A DNA stretch of 64,000 nt from Trichomonas vaginalis G3. Its lineage: Eukaryota > Parabasalia > Trichomonadida > Trichomonadidae. Within the stretch, counting starts at the first letter, position 1, and each line of letters begins with the position of its first letter. The notes beneath the pieces are model-generated. The model saw only the letters and a list, made by a program, of their open reading frames with translations. It was not told the DNA's origin and did not search any database. Below, one piece after another: positions 1-10,219 of this stretch. A program made the translations under genes and the position numbers. The DNA lies in NCBI RefSeq assembly GCF_026262505.1, contig NC_067208.1:8813962-8877961 (forward strand), written 5' to 3'.

Positions 1-535
1 TGATTCGCTGCGCCCTATGTATATCCCTAGAGGGTAACCTCGCATATAGTAATTACCACGAGGAAAAATAAATATATATTTCGGCCATGAAAAAGTAGCA
101 TCTAAGTGAATTAAATTACACTCCAACGCCAAATTTCCTGATTCGCTTGGAATATATATAAGAAATTCTATAGGATTTCCATTGACGAATAAACTATCAC
201 TTCTTATCGTTGTGCTATAATTTACATAAAATTTCCCGGGATATGAAGTTAAGATATCACCAATCTCATTATCATGCTTTATTTTTTCCTGTATTTCATC
301 TTGCAGAGGATGTCCTGGGAGATCAACTTTCGTTATTTGAATGTACCATTTTAACCTCCCTGAAAACTCTTTGGGTAATTTTATGTTTTTCATGTTTTTT
401 GGTACAGTAATCATCCACAACGTATCTGATACTTTTGAATATTCAAAGGATACGATTTTGTCATACAATGTGAAATTTTTAAAGGGGAATAATCTTCGTT
501 TTGAAGTAGAAAATAATTTAAGTTTACAGATCGAT
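1..535 (-). pseudogene. Open continuation of the FYR-domain gene in another frame
   Basis: Read on the minus strand, one frame has no stop from about 535 down to base 1, roughly 175 codons. Composition is protein-like (for example KEFSGRLKWYIQITK). There is no obvious start, so it reads as the 3' part of the FYRN/FYRC gene displaced by one frameshift, or a neighbouring gene fragment. It leaves the window before ending. Shorter plus-strand frames over the same bases look like shadows. Confidence 0.5.
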
Positions 536-2135
536 CAGAACTTATATTGGAAAGGCCCAAATGAATAAATGCTGGCATTTGTTCCAAAAACTTCAATGTT
601 TGTTCATAAGTTAACACATTGATATGAATACCAGGGCTTATTAGAATTAATTGCATTGATTTGAGTTTTTCAATATCAGTATTTTTAGAGCATTCAAAAC
701 AAATATGGCAACCATCTATTGTAATTGGAGACCGATCAACTGGAATTTTTTCTATGGATTCATGAAATTGTTTGATCGCTGTAAATTTAATACCCATGAT
801 TTGTTCAAAATCTGCTTGAATTTTTTTGTCAGCTTTCAAACAAGCTTTTGCTAAAATTTCCAGAAGGTCATTGTTTTTTATTTGATTCAAAACATTAAAG
901 TTCTTGTACATAAAATCATTATTTTGAATTAGGGCCTCATGGAAGATTAAATGAATCTTTAAACGAATAACTTTGCTTTCATTCAAATTCATTACTGATA
1001 TAATATTATTTGTTGAAACAATCGAAGAGAGTAATGGATTTCTAAATGTAGAAAATAACTCTGAGATATTGTATGCAAAAGATAAAACATACTTGATTTG
1101 GTTTGTAAATTGATAAGTCTGCAAATTGAATTTATCATTCATTTTGAAAATTGTTTCGTTTGGGCTTGACATTATCAATGCTTTCATGATTGGTGTAACA
1201 TTATCTATATTACACGAATTTAAAATATTAATTGATTCAAATTTAACTGCTAGTTCATAGAAAGAATATTTACTATTATCCAATATAGATCTGATACGTA
1301 TTTGATAATATTCTTCACCATTTTGATTTGTTTGATCTGAAATTAAAACATTAATAAAATCTTCGATTGTTAAATCACACGATTTTCCTGAAAAAGCAAA
1401 AATATTCGAATATCTTTTATCGCCATTAATTATTGCTTGTATTAATGGTTTAGAAATTCCTGCTTTTGAGTATAATTCCTGGTCAAATGAAAAATTTTGT
1501 AAGAAACCTATAACCTGTGCATAAAATTTGGGGCGGGCAATTATAAATGCTTCTAAAAATTTAAGAATATATTGTTCCCCTAGACGATGGATTTTGATTT
1601 TAATTTGACTGAGATCTGTTTGCAAATATTTTTCACTTATAATCATATTTACCATTTCTGTAAAAGCTTCAGCGGATTTCTGAAATTTAGGTGTTGTTTC
1701 ATATGTTTGAAGATACTTTACTTCATCGCTATTCGAGATAAAACGCTCTTTGAGTTCCTCCAAATAACAAATGATAGATTTATTTTCAAATCCAAATAAT
1801 TTATGTCCAAAATTATATACATTCTTAATATTTCTGTTTAATTCTTTGATTTTTGAAACGATTTGTCCCCAAGGATATGATGGTGAATCTCCGACATATG
1901 CATTTGATAATGAATCCAAAACAGTGAATTTAGGTTTACCATCTTGATAAGTTATTTTATTTGTATACCATTCTTTTTGATAGGGTTTATTGGAAGAATA
2001 ATATAAAATTTTTGAAATATACCCATCTGGATAAATTGTTGAATCAGAATTTACACTATTACATCTAATAGAACCCAACTGAATTAAAATCAAATCATCC
2101 GAAACATTTAATGGTAGATGAAGATGGTTTAGCAT
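411..2135 (-). CDS. FYRN/FYRC-domain protein, 3' part shifted in frame
   Basis: Host gene. The protein begins at the ATG at 2135; an in-frame GTG at 2150 is an unlikely start. Residues about 33-62 fit an FYRN domain (IYPDGYISKILYYSS, then the stretch around KPKFTV). Residues about 76-125 fit the adjoining FYRC domain (GDSPSYPWGQIVSKI and GHKLFGFENKSI). FYRN and FYRC normally sit side by side in chromatin-associated proteins such as the MLL/trithorax group, so a nuclear role is an inference. The remaining ~440 residues are helical and unrecognised. The frame closes at 411, but another minus-strand frame stays open from about 535 to the window edge with protein-like sequence such as LWMITVPKNMKN. 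The gene therefore probably carries one frameshift near 480-545 and continues beyond position 1. Confidence 0.72.
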   Translation of the reverse strand: MLNHLHLPLNVSDDLILIQLGSIRCNSVNSDSTIYPDGYISKILYYSSNKPYQKEWYTNKITYQDGKPKFTVLDSLSNAYVGDSPSYPWGQIVSKIKELNRNIKNVYNFGHKLFGFENKSIICYLEELKERFISNSDEVKYLQTYETTPKFQKSAEAFTEMVNMIISEKYLQTDLSQIKIKIHRLGEQYILKFLEAFIIARPKFYAQVIGFLQNFSFDQELYSKAGISKPLIQAIINGDKRYSNIFAFSGKSCDLTIEDFINVLISDQTNQNGEEYYQIRIRSILDNSKYSFYELAVKFESINILNSCNIDNVTPIMKALIMSSPNETIFKMNDKFNLQTYQFTNQIKYVLSFAYNISELFSTFRNPLLSSIVSTNNIISVMNLNESKVIRLKIHLIFHEALIQNNDFMYKNFNVLNQIKNNDLLEILAKACLKADKKIQADFEQIMGIKFTAIKQFHESIEKIPVDRSPITIDGCHICFECSKNTDIEKLKSMQLILISPGIHINVLTYEQTLKFLEQMPAFIHLGLSNISSDRSVNLNYFLLQNEDYSPLKISHCMTKSYPLNIQKYQIRCG

Positions 2136-2339
2136 TAAAAAAATTGTCACTTTTTTAAAATTTCGGATTTTTAAGAGTATGTTGAAAATTAAACATACTC
2201 TTAATATATGTTAATAATTATCATTTGATAAAATTATTTAAATAGTAATCAAAATATTGTTATAAATATTAATGGAGTTGAAAAATTATGATCATAAAAG
2301 TAAGATGTTAGCATCTAGCCTCAGTAGATACTAAGTCAT

Positions 2340-2800
2340 ATCAGAATAGACACATATTCATCCTCAATTGACTCTTACTCATCTTCAATTGGTTCTCACA
2401 AATAATCAATTGATCCTTACTACTACTGATCAATTGATTCTCACAAATAATCAATTGATTCGCATTAATTATCAATAGATTCTCACTAAGAATCAATTGA
2501 TTCTCAGTCACCCTAAATTGATTATCACTACTTATTAATTGATTCTTACTCATCCTTAATTGATTCTCGCTAAGAATCAAGTGATTCTCACTCTTCCTCA
2601 ATTTCTTCTTAGTATTATTCAATTGATTCTCACTGATGTTCAGTTGAATCTCACTAATAATCAAATGATTCTCACTCATCCTCAATTAATTGTCACTTAT
2701 TCACAATTTATTCTTAAACAACCTTAATTAACTCCCAGTATTCTTCAATTGATTCTCACTAATTATAATTTGATTCTCAGTCATCCTCAATTTATTCTAA
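2340..2800. repeat. About 21-bp minisatellite array
   Basis: Imperfect tandem units of about 21 bp with core TCAATTGATTCTCACTAA. Because 21 is a multiple of three, the minus strand stays open for 114 codons as a heptad pattern of the SENQLII type. That could encode a coiled coil, but nothing else supports a gene. The bases from 2136 to 2340 hold no gene that I can see. Confidence 0.85.
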
Positions 2801-3060
2801 CTCAATAAGAATATGAATATGAAAATGGATTGGAATAGGTGATAATTAAAATATATTGATATGAATTTGTGAGAGTGTCTTTAATAAAGAAAAATTTGTC
2901 AAAGAACAATAATGTCAAATTGGGTGGGAGCATATAGTAATGAAATATTTATTGATAAATATTAATGTCATAATAATTGAGAGCATGTAGTAATGAAAAA
3001 TTAATTGATAAATAATAATATTAAATAGGGTGATTGCATTGATCAATACATATATATGAA
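2800..3060. other. AT-rich spacer
   Basis: Separates the 21-bp and 24-bp arrays. It contains short A/T-rich duplications around AATTGATAAATA. No coding or RNA signal seen. Confidence 0.5.
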
Positions 3061-5258
3061 TGAATTTCGATGTCAAAACGTCAGTCATATTGTTAGTCAA
3101 AACGTCAGTTATATTCTCATTCATACACTCACTCAAACCGTCAGTCATATTGTCAGTCAAACTCTCAGTCATATTGTCACTCAAACTGTCAGCCAATTGT
3201 CAGCTAAACTCTAAGTCATATTCTAACTAAAGCCGTCACTCATATTGTCAGTCAAAACGTCAGTCATGTTGTCACTCAAACTATCAGTCTTATTCCCACT
3301 AAAACCATCAGTCATACACTCTCTTAAACTATGAGTCATATTGTCACCCAAACTCTCAGTCATATTCTAAATAAAACCGTAAGTCATAGAGGCTGTCAAA
3401 CCGTCAGTCATATTGTCGGTCAAACCGTCAGTCATATTGTCAGTCAAACTGTCAGTCTTACTCTCAATAAAAAGCTAATTCATAGTGTCTGTCAAATCAA
3501 CAATCATATTGTCACTCAAACTATCAGTCTTATTCTCACTAAAACCGTCAGTCATATTGTCAGTCAAATCGTCAGTCATATTGTCACTCAAACTGTCAGT
3601 CTTATTCTAACTAAAAAGCTAATTCATAGTGTGTGTCAAACCGAAGTCATATTGTCAGTCAAACTGTCAGTCATTCACTCACTCAAATCAACAGTCATAT
3701 TGTCACTCAAACTGTTAGTCTTATTCTCACCCAAACCGACAGTCATATATTCATTCAAATTAGCAGTCATATTGTCACCCAAACTGTCAGTCTTATTCTC
3801 ACTAAAACCATCAGTCATACACTCTCTTAAACTATGAGTCATATTGTCACCCAAACTCTCAGTTATATTCTAAATAAAACCGTAAGTCATAGAGGCTGTC
3901 AAACCGTCAGTAATATTCTAACTAAAAAGCTAATTCATAGTGTGTGTCAAACCGTCAGTCATATTGTCACTCAAATTGTCAGTCTTATTCTAACTAAAAA
4001 GCTAATTCATAGTGTCTGTCAAAACGAAGTCATATTGTCACTCAAATTGTCAGTCATACACTCACTCAAATCAACAGTCATATTGCCACCCAAACTGTCA
4101 GTCTTATTCTAACTAAAACCATCAGTCATACACTCTCTTAAACTATGAGTCATATTGTCACCCAAACTCTCAGTTATATTCTAACTAAAACCGTAACTCA
4201 TATTGTCACTCAAACCGTCAGTCATATTGTCATTAAAACGGTCAGTCATACACTCACTCAAATCAACAGTCATATTGTCACCTAAACTCTCAGTCATATT
4301 CTAAATAAAACCGTAATTCATATTGTCACTCAAACCGTCAGTCATATTGTCATTAAAATGGTCAGTCATACACTCACTCAAATCAACAGTCATATTGTCA
4401 CCTAAACTCTCAGTCATATTCTAAATAAAACCGTAAGTCATATTGTCAGTCAAACTATCAGTCTTATTCTAACTAAAACCGTAAGTCATAGTGTGTGTCA
4501 AACCGTCAGTTATATTGTCACTCAAACTGTCAGTCTTATTCTAACTAAAACCGTAAGTCATAGTGTGTGTCAAACCGTCAGTCATATTGTCAGACAAACT
4601 ATCAGTCTTACTCTCAATAAAAAGCTAATTCATAGTGTCTGTCAAACCGAAGTCATATTGTCACCCAAACTATCAGTCTTATCCTAACTAAAAAGCTAAT
4701 TCATAGCATGTGTCAAACCGTCAGTCATATTGTCACCCAAACTGTCAGTCTTACTCTCAATAAAAAGCTAATTCATAGTGTCTGTCAAACCGAAGTCATA
4801 TTGTCAGTCAAACTATCAGTCTTATCCTAACTAAAAAGCTAATTCATAGTGTGTGTCAAGCCGTCAGTCATATTGTCACTCAAACTGTCAGTCTTATTCT
4901 AACTAAAAAGCTAATTCATAGTGTGTGTCAAACCGTCAGTTATATTGTCACTCAAACTGTCAGTCTTATTCTAACTAAAACCGTAAGTCATAGTGTGTGT
5001 CAAACCGTCAGTCATATTGTCAGACAAACTATCAGTCTTACTCTCAATAAAAAGCTAATTCATAGTGTCTGTCAAACCGAAGTCATATTGTCACCCAAAC
5101 TGTCAGTCTTATTCTAACTAAAACCATCAGTCATACACTCTCTTAAACTATGAGTCATATTGTCACCCAAACTCTCAATCATACACTCACTCAAATCAAC
5201 AGTCATATTGTCAGTCAAACCGTCAGTTATATTGTCACTCAAACTGTCAGTCTTATTC
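3060..5258. repeat. 24-bp minisatellite array, left part
   Basis: About 90 imperfect units with core AGTCATATTGTCACTCAAAC. Variant units such as CTAACTAAAAAGCTAATTCA recur in higher-order blocks. Units are 8 codons long, so both strands hold open stretches (plus: VSHIVTQT octapeptides; minus: TDNMTDSL-like octapeptides). I do not call these genes because stops are frequent and no flanking domain is present. The array resumes at 27286 beyond Polinton 1, so the element landed inside it. Confidence 0.9.
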
Positions 5259-5421
5259 AGTTAGTATACAAGTCTTGGGTACGGCGGCACTGCGTTCCAC
5301 CTTACCCAATACTTGTGAATTTGACACTTTACAAAGCCGCCAACCACTTCACTAACGAACTCACTAATGTAAAAAATAAACGTTCTCACTATCGTTCTCA
5401 CTAACGACTTCACTAATGTTC

Positions 5422-5706
5422 TCATAAATTTTCCTCAATATCTTCATCATCAGTGTTAACCCTATTGTAGTCATACTTGAAGCCATAAACTTTCTCTAAC
5501 TTCTTAACGTACAATTTACATAACTTACCTTCGTCATCGTATGGTTTAATGATATAACTATTTCTATCTTTATACACAGTCAATGAAAAGTCAACTGGTC
5601 TCGGATGTATTTGAAAGAACATGTTATGCTCAGGAAGGAAGAATAAATGTTTAAATGTATGTTTGTTATACTGTGGAATTCGAATGAGTTGCTTTTGTTC
5701 TGTCAT
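5422..5706 (-). CDS. TIR-encoded 94-aa protein, left copy
   Basis: Starts at the ATG at 5706 after a short A/T leader (AAATTTTTATTTGGATGTAA). The product begins MTEQKQLIRIPQYNKH, has a compact mixed alpha/beta composition, and ends in an acidic tail rich in Asp and Glu. I do not recognise the family. Because it lies wholly in the TIR the element carries two identical copies, one at each end and both pointing outward. A role at the termini, such as end binding or replication, is only a guess. Looks whole. Confidence 0.7.
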   Translation of the reverse strand: MTEQKQLIRIPQYNKHTFKHLFFLPEHNMFFQIHPRPVDFSLTVYKDRNSYIIKPYDDEGKLCKLYVKKLEKVYGFKYDYNRVNTDDEDIEENL

Positions 5707-5799
5707 TTACATCCAAATAAAAATTTTCAGTAAAATAAAAAAATAAACTTAAAAATAAATGATATCACCACCCTCACACGTATGAAAACATAGCACAAA

Positions 5800-5865
5800 A
5801 ATAAATTTAGGTGAAGTGGTGAGATCTCACCTCTTTTTCACCTGTTTTTTCACCCTGTTGAATTC
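5800..5865. repeat. GGTGAGATCTCACC palindromic repeat (R1), TIR copy
   Basis: Contains the 14-bp perfect palindrome GGTGAGATCTCACC, preceded by TTAGGTGAAGTG and followed by two TTTTTTCACC-like units. Related copies lie at 26674-26739 (other TIR) and in Polinton 2 at 42862-42920, 43919-43978 and 56581-56638. Confidence 0.85.
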
Positions 5866-6391
5866 ATTGCTTTATAACTCTCTTCCTTGGTTTCTTTTTA
5901 GTTGCTTTCTTCACGTCTGTCTCCAACTTGACTGTCTTTCTTCTTCGGCCGTAATGATACCAGTTACTTCCACCAGTCAATGGGTCAAATGGTCTTTCGT
6001 AAGGGTTTCCATACATTCCATAGGGACCATACGGAAGAACTACTGGTGGAGAAGAAACATTTTCTTTAGTTCCATCGAATCTATTTAAATGCATTGTTTC
6101 ACCTTTCATCTGGTCATTAAAGTCTTTTGCGTGTTTTGCAAACTCATCGTCCTTTCCTAAAGCATTTTCTGACTCAGTCGCAACCAAATTGGATGCTTTA
6201 TTTATGAGCCCTATTTTATTTAATCTTAACTTCTTTGCAACCCAGCCTCCAATATTTCCTTTATTTGCATCTAATGTCTTCGAAACCCTTCCTCCACTCA
6301 TTTTATTTACTGCGTCATAAGCTCCAAGTGCTTTTGCTCCAAATGCTAATGCTTTTGTTCCCATTGCGCCTAAAGCTGCCCAAGCTACCAT
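5864..6391 (-). CDS. Small Gly/Ala-rich protein with basic tail, possible virion protein
   Basis: 175 aa. The N-terminal ~45 residues are Gly/Ala-rich and hydrophobic (WAALGAMGTKALAFGAKALG), possibly a membrane-interacting helix. Residues ~125-145 form a Pro/Gly/Tyr-rich linker. The last ~25 residues are very basic (KKATKKKPRKR). Small virion proteins with these properties occur in adenovirus-like viruses, but no homology is claimed. The start overlaps the stop of the upstream gene in a TAAATG arrangement, and the 3' end enters the TIR. Looks whole. Confidence 0.6.
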   Translation of the reverse strand: MVAWAALGAMGTKALAFGAKALGAYDAVNKMSGGRVSKTLDANKGNIGGWVAKKLRLNKIGLINKASNLVATESENALGKDDEFAKHAKDFNDQMKGETMHLNRFDGTKENVSSPPVVLPYGPYGMYGNPYERPFDPLTGGSNWYHYGRRRKTVKLETDVKKATKKKPRKRVIKQ

Positions 6392-6616
6392 TTACACCAT
6401 ATTAAAATCATCTCTCTTCAATATTATCTCATAAAAGTTCTCGTTACTGGAGAAAGTCAATGAAACATAAACATTCTCACGGGCTTCGCCCTCACCGCTT
6501 TGCGGTCTATCTAACTTATTTCTTATATCATCTATACGCTTCAAAATGTCTGAACAATTGCTAACATCTTCTACAACAGTTATTTCATCATGAATGACCT
6601 TCAAGAACAAGCTCAT
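6392..6616 (-). CDS. 74-aa hypothetical protein with an in-frame double hairpin
   Basis: Small reading frame coupled at both ends to its neighbours through TAAATG overlaps, which supports it as a real gene. Unrecognised. Its centre contains the GC-rich double hairpin at 6481-6506, read in frame as RPQSGEGEAR. That peptide resembles the one encoded by the hairpin in the polymerase region at 18980. Looks whole. Confidence 0.55.
   Translation of the reverse strand: MSLFLKVIHDEITVVEDVSNCSDILKRIDDIRNKLDRPQSGEGEARENVYVSLTFSSNENFYEIILKRDDFNMV
6481..6506 (-). repeat. GC-rich double hairpin inside a gene
   Basis: GGGC-ttc-GCCC followed by ACCGC-ttt-GCGGT on the plus strand. On the minus strand it has the same order as the copies at 18980 and 22630, and its stems differ from theirs by paired changes. 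Confidence 0.8.
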
Positions 6617-7498
6617 TTAATATGCAATTAAAATCATTTCAATAATGAGTCCATCCTTTCCATCTTTTGGTAGAACAACATCTTTCATTGAAGAAGGTTC
6701 GACAAGTCTTATGTTAAACTTACTGACAAAGTTTGTTATACTATAATGCTTCGGCGGCGAATACATGTAGTTTGAAAGACATAATATAGATTCTTCAGCA
6801 AATTCACTTATACTGGATTTTATAACAATGTTCTCACGAGACCAAATACCACCAATTGACAATCTTGTAAGCAATCCTGCTGAACCTTCTACTGTAAACG
6901 TCGATGGTAACATTCCACGAAGGTCATCTATTGACATCGTTGAGTCACTGTATTTAAATATTTTCTTAAAGCAATCGTCATTATCTAACCATGCAATAGC
7001 TTTGAAGTTTTCATTCGAATATACATCTGCTTCATTAAATGTAAAACCTGACTTCTTTGCAGAGATGACTTTAAAATCTATTGAGTTTGTTTCAAAATTA
7101 TATGCTATGGTAACTTCTGAAGGTAATGGATGCCCTTCCGCAGTCAGTTGTTCTCTCACTACCGTTTGAAGCTTTGTGTTAAAAACTTTCATGTCATCTC
7201 CTGTATCTAAGTTCACATACACAGCAACAGGAAAACTATCTTGCTTCTTTGTTTCATCATTATATCTCAAAACATTAAAGTTCTTCAATAATATTGTTCT
7301 CCTGCTGGAATACTTCGAACCTGTCTGATTTCAATAGCTTTCTCACCTCCTACATACTCTACCCAGTGTCTTGGATATTCATAAGTATACTGACTTTCTT
7401 GAATTTTGGTAGGTTTCATCATAACATGTTCATAGTATATCTTTTATACTCTTGTCAGTTAGACTCGGTGCTATGTTCTGAATATTTCTGACTTGCAT
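6617..7498 (-). pseudogene. Polinton minor-capsid candidate, broken
   Basis: Part of Polinton 1, starting at the ATG at 7498, opposite the packaging ATPase. The C-terminal half contains LCLSNYMYSPPKHYSITNF and an Ile/Leu-rich end. This resembles the pattern in the 280-residue proteins of Polinton 2 (small side chains, Asn, PPxxxY, then a beta-rich end). A penton or minor capsid role is inferred from that resemblance and the position. Broken, about two breaks. Confidence 0.55.
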
Positions 7499-7514
7499 TT
7501 TTAATGGAGATAAA

Positions 7515-8347
7515 ATGAAGCATTTAATACATGACGTAGATGAAGACATGAATGAAACTACAGACAAACTTAACTCTTCTCTCATTCTTCCTTTCAGCAA
7601 GGACTATGAGTTCTGTTCAAATGGTGTTTATTTCTATTGTGGAAAGATGGGTTCAGGTAAGACATTTAACCTCATTCGTCATATACTCATAACAGAGCGT
7701 TAGGAAACGACTCTTACTATGACCAAATCATTATATCAGCAACTTCAGACTCTATGGACTCAACAGCGAAAACATTTATGTCAAAAGTTCAAGCCTCTGT
7801 CGTTAAAGTTCCAGACAGTGAACTCATTGAATTTCTTCAACGTTACATTCGACGTAAGAGGAAATATTATGCCATCGTTGAATTTATACAGTCAGGAATG
7901 CAAAAGACTTCTGAGGAGATGGAAAGAATTATTGACAAACACCACTTACGTCAATACTCAGGAGTTTACGATATGAAACGACTTACAAACTACATTCTGT
8001 CAAAACTTTCAAAATACCCCTTCAAAAAGTATCCATCAAACACTTTATTAGTTTGTGACGACTTCGCTGGTAAAGGTTTAGTGTCAAAACCAGACTCACC
8101 ATTAGCTAACATCATTACTAAAGTCAGACATTACCACTTAACTGTAGCAATACTTATGCAAACATGGAGGTTTTTAGCTTTAAACATAAAACGTCTCATA
8201 ACTGACTTCGTTATCTTTCAAGGTTTCTCACGTTATGATATTGAACTCATTTGGAAACAGTCAGGTATAACATTACCTTTTGAAGAAATTTGGGAAGCAT
8301 ATAAGTCTTCATCTCTCCTCGTTCATACCTTGAGATTCATATCATGA
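7515..8347 (+). pseudogene. FtsK/HerA-type genome-packaging ATPase, broken
   Basis: Part of Polinton 1. A Walker A motif (YFYCGKMGSGKTF) lies near residue 45 and a Walker B motif (NTLLVCDDFAG) lies further on. This is the signature of Polinton and adenovirus IVa2/PRD1 P9-like packaging ATPases, which pump DNA into capsids. The Polinton 2 counterpart at 46654-47631 is similar (LIAPPGSGKTF and LLILDDFASH). Its start is only 16 bp from the divergent capsid gene. Broken, about one break. Confidence 0.8.
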
Positions 8348-8503
8348 CTAATACCATTAAAGTCAAAAATATTCCATGGGAACGACCAACATTGTTTTAA
8401 AGTTTAACCTTCAATTGACTGATGGTAAACAAATTCCATGCATCTCTGTCGCCATTTCTGTTAATATTTTTGCTGTCATTCATATCATCCACTTCCCCAT
8501 CCG
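8348..8503 (+). other. Remnant sequence after the ATPase
   Basis: Begins with a short ATG frame (MTNTIKVKNIPWERP) and then continues with gene-like but unassignable sequence. Probably decayed Polinton coding DNA. No function proposed. Confidence 0.3.
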
Positions 8504-8914
8504 TTAGCTTTTGAGGATATGCGTTAGATAGCTGTTCTTAAATGAAGGCTTTTCACCTTTGAGAGCATAAACTCTATAACTTTCTGCATACTTTATGTTT
8601 GAACCTCCTGAGCCATCATTGACATAAATTTTTATAGGCTTCCACCCTTTGTTCATGTTCCTGCTTCTTCCCTTAGCTCTTTTGTTCAGTAGTTCTACAT
8701 CTTTATACACAGCTCCTGTCTCAGTGAATTCAACAATATTTTCATTCGTTAGCTTTACATTCAAACCCTTGTCGAGTATATTGTTCATTTCATACATATA
8801 AAAGGTTTTTATTCTATATGAAATGAGAAGCAAATCCATCTTAGCTGGTGCCGTTAATGTTCCAATTGAACCAACATCAAATGTTGACTCACGAACGACA
8901 AACAATATTGTCAT
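8504..8914 (-). CDS. 136-aa hypothetical Polinton protein
   Basis: Starts at the ATG at 8914 (MTILFVVREST). Has a basic stretch (NKRAKGRSRNMNKGWK) near residue 80. It lies divergent from the gene interrupted by the 712-bp insertion. No family recognised, and it may be a piece of a larger gene, so I leave function open. Confidence 0.4.
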   Translation of the reverse strand: MTILFVVRESTFDVGSIGTLTAPAKMDLLLISYRIKTFYMYEMNNILDKGLNVKLTNENIVEFTETGAVYKDVELLNKRAKGRSRNMNKGWKPIKIYVNDGSGGSNIKYAESYRVYALKGEKPSFKNSYLTHILKS

Positions 8915-10158
8915 AAAGAACTATAGTTCAGAGTGTTTGAAAGAAAAAGAACCAGAGCTGAAATCCGTGAATTAGTCATGTGATTTTATCCCAAGCATAT
9001 GGGGATTCTAAATTTTTGTCCCTATCGTTATCCCAATTGAATTTTTTTTGGAATTTAAAAATTTTTTTTCTCCATGTAAACTTAAATTTTAATTTTTACC
9101 ACTAAAATGCAATATTTCAACAAATTAATGAGTAATAATATTTTAATTTATAATAAATATTATAAATCTCCTCAATTTAATGTAATTATTGTATTAATTT
9201 TTGTTGAAAATATAAAATCTTCAAGTAAATGATGTGAATTTAATATTTTTAGAATGTTGTTTAATTGTATTATATTATGCATGTAAAATTTTGTTACAAT
9301 ACATTTTATATGGGATCCCCATTGCCCAATTGAGAGAAAATTGAGAGGTGGGATTGGGCTAGCCCAATTCAAAATATCCCAGGTGGAAATAAAAAAATTA
9401 ACAATTCAACATAAAAAAGCATCTTAAATAATAATGATAAAAAGAAATTTTGTATGAATTTCAATCAAATTTGTTTTTATTCAACTTAAGAAATCACTTC
9501 ATTAATGAAAGATGTCGGGTTCACAACATATCCCGATCTTGAAACGAAACAACATGTTTTTTTGATGCCCTAAACGGGGGGGGGGTCGCCAGCAAAAAAA
9601 AAGATGTCAAAATTTATCCCAAAAATTTAAAAAAATCGAAGAAAGTGCATCCCAGGGATTATAAAATTTAAGTTTTCACATCTCTACGTGAATTTAAACT
9701 CAGCTTCAAACGCTAACGCTACATCAGATGTTAAGTTAGAGTATCCACCACTGGACCAAATTCTTTCAAGAGAAGCCAACGACAATCCTTACACAAATGT
9801 TCAAACAAATCCTTCAGATAACGTAGACCATTACCTTCTTCAGTTATACCAAACTATCTTACTCAAAGACGATAAGAAGCTTTTGACAAATCTTATAAGC
9901 AAGAACCAAATAATTCTAACAAAGGAGGACCTTGAAAATGTTATCTCACGAATAACAGGGAAACAATGTGTCATTGACTATCTCGACCCTGAAATCGAAT
10001 GCTGTGGTCAAACTCCACTATTCATGAAAATAGGTAACATCCGCATCATTGAAACACCAGGAACTACAGGAGTTGAGTTTAAGTATAAATATTCGAACGA
10101 GTATACAAAACTATCTACTGACTATAAGCTTTGTTTGAAATATGTTTTAGTAAATTAA
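8915..10158 (+). pseudogene. Conserved CCG-motif Polinton protein, interrupted by a transposon
   Basis: Only the part right of the insertion is long (about 156 codons ending at 10158). It contains a helical stretch (LTKEDLENVISRITGKQ), then PEIECCGQTP and a beta-rich end. The gene at 50576-51157 in Polinton 2 ends the same way (PDIACCGVSY, then LKYSFPDVIK), so this is a conserved trichomonad Polinton family. The function is unknown. The insertion at 8975-9686 separates the gene from its start. Confidence 0.6.
8975..9686. mobile_element. 712-bp non-autonomous DNA transposon inside Polinton 1
   Basis: CGTGAATT occurs directly on both sides (8967-8974 and 9687-9694), a 7-8-bp target duplication. 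The ends resemble each other as imperfect inverted repeats: TAGTCATGTGA at the left and TAGAGATGTGA read inward from the right. The interior is AT-rich, without coding capacity, and contains a run of about nine or ten G near 9577. A 7-8-bp duplication with TAG-type ends fits hAT-like elements best; a MULE relative is possible. Confidence 0.75.
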
Positions 10159-10169
10159 AGCAGTCAGGA

Positions 10170-10202
10170 GGGCTCTTTGAGCCCATCTTGGCGCTTTGCG
10201 CC
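10170..10202. terminator. GC-rich double hairpin between convergent genes
   Basis: GGGCTC-ttt-GAGCCC followed by GGCGC-ttt-GCGCC, with AGTCA on both sides. It sits 11 bp after the stop at 10158 and 17 bp before the convergent stop at 10220. The position could suit transcript-end formation, but it belongs to the dispersed double-hairpin family, so a terminator role is only one reading. Confidence 0.45.
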
Positions 10203-10219
10203 GTCAGTCAAAAAAAATT

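Larger units (their letters stand above)
5259..5888 (+). repeat. Polinton 1 left terminal inverted repeat
   Basis: 630 bp matching the reverse complement of 26651-27280, with no difference seen in the stretches I compared. It holds subterminal tandem motifs (GTTCTCACTAACGA/TTCACTAATG types), a complete 94-codon gene, and the palindromic repeat around GGTGAGATCTCACC. The inner edge lies within the 3' end of the next gene. Confidence 0.95.

Noticed and set aside
3060-5258. CRISPR array
   Set aside because: The units abut each other with no unique spacers, vary continuously, and the context is a eukaryotic genome.
3331-5404. Plus-strand genes of VSHIVTQT octapeptides
   Set aside because: They come from the 24-bp minisatellite, stop often, and lack any non-repeat domain; the last one even runs into the Polinton TIR.
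9172-9372. Minus-strand gene inside the 712-bp insertion
   Set aside because: The frame is AT-rich, unlike any protein I recognise, and lies wholly in a non-autonomous transposon.
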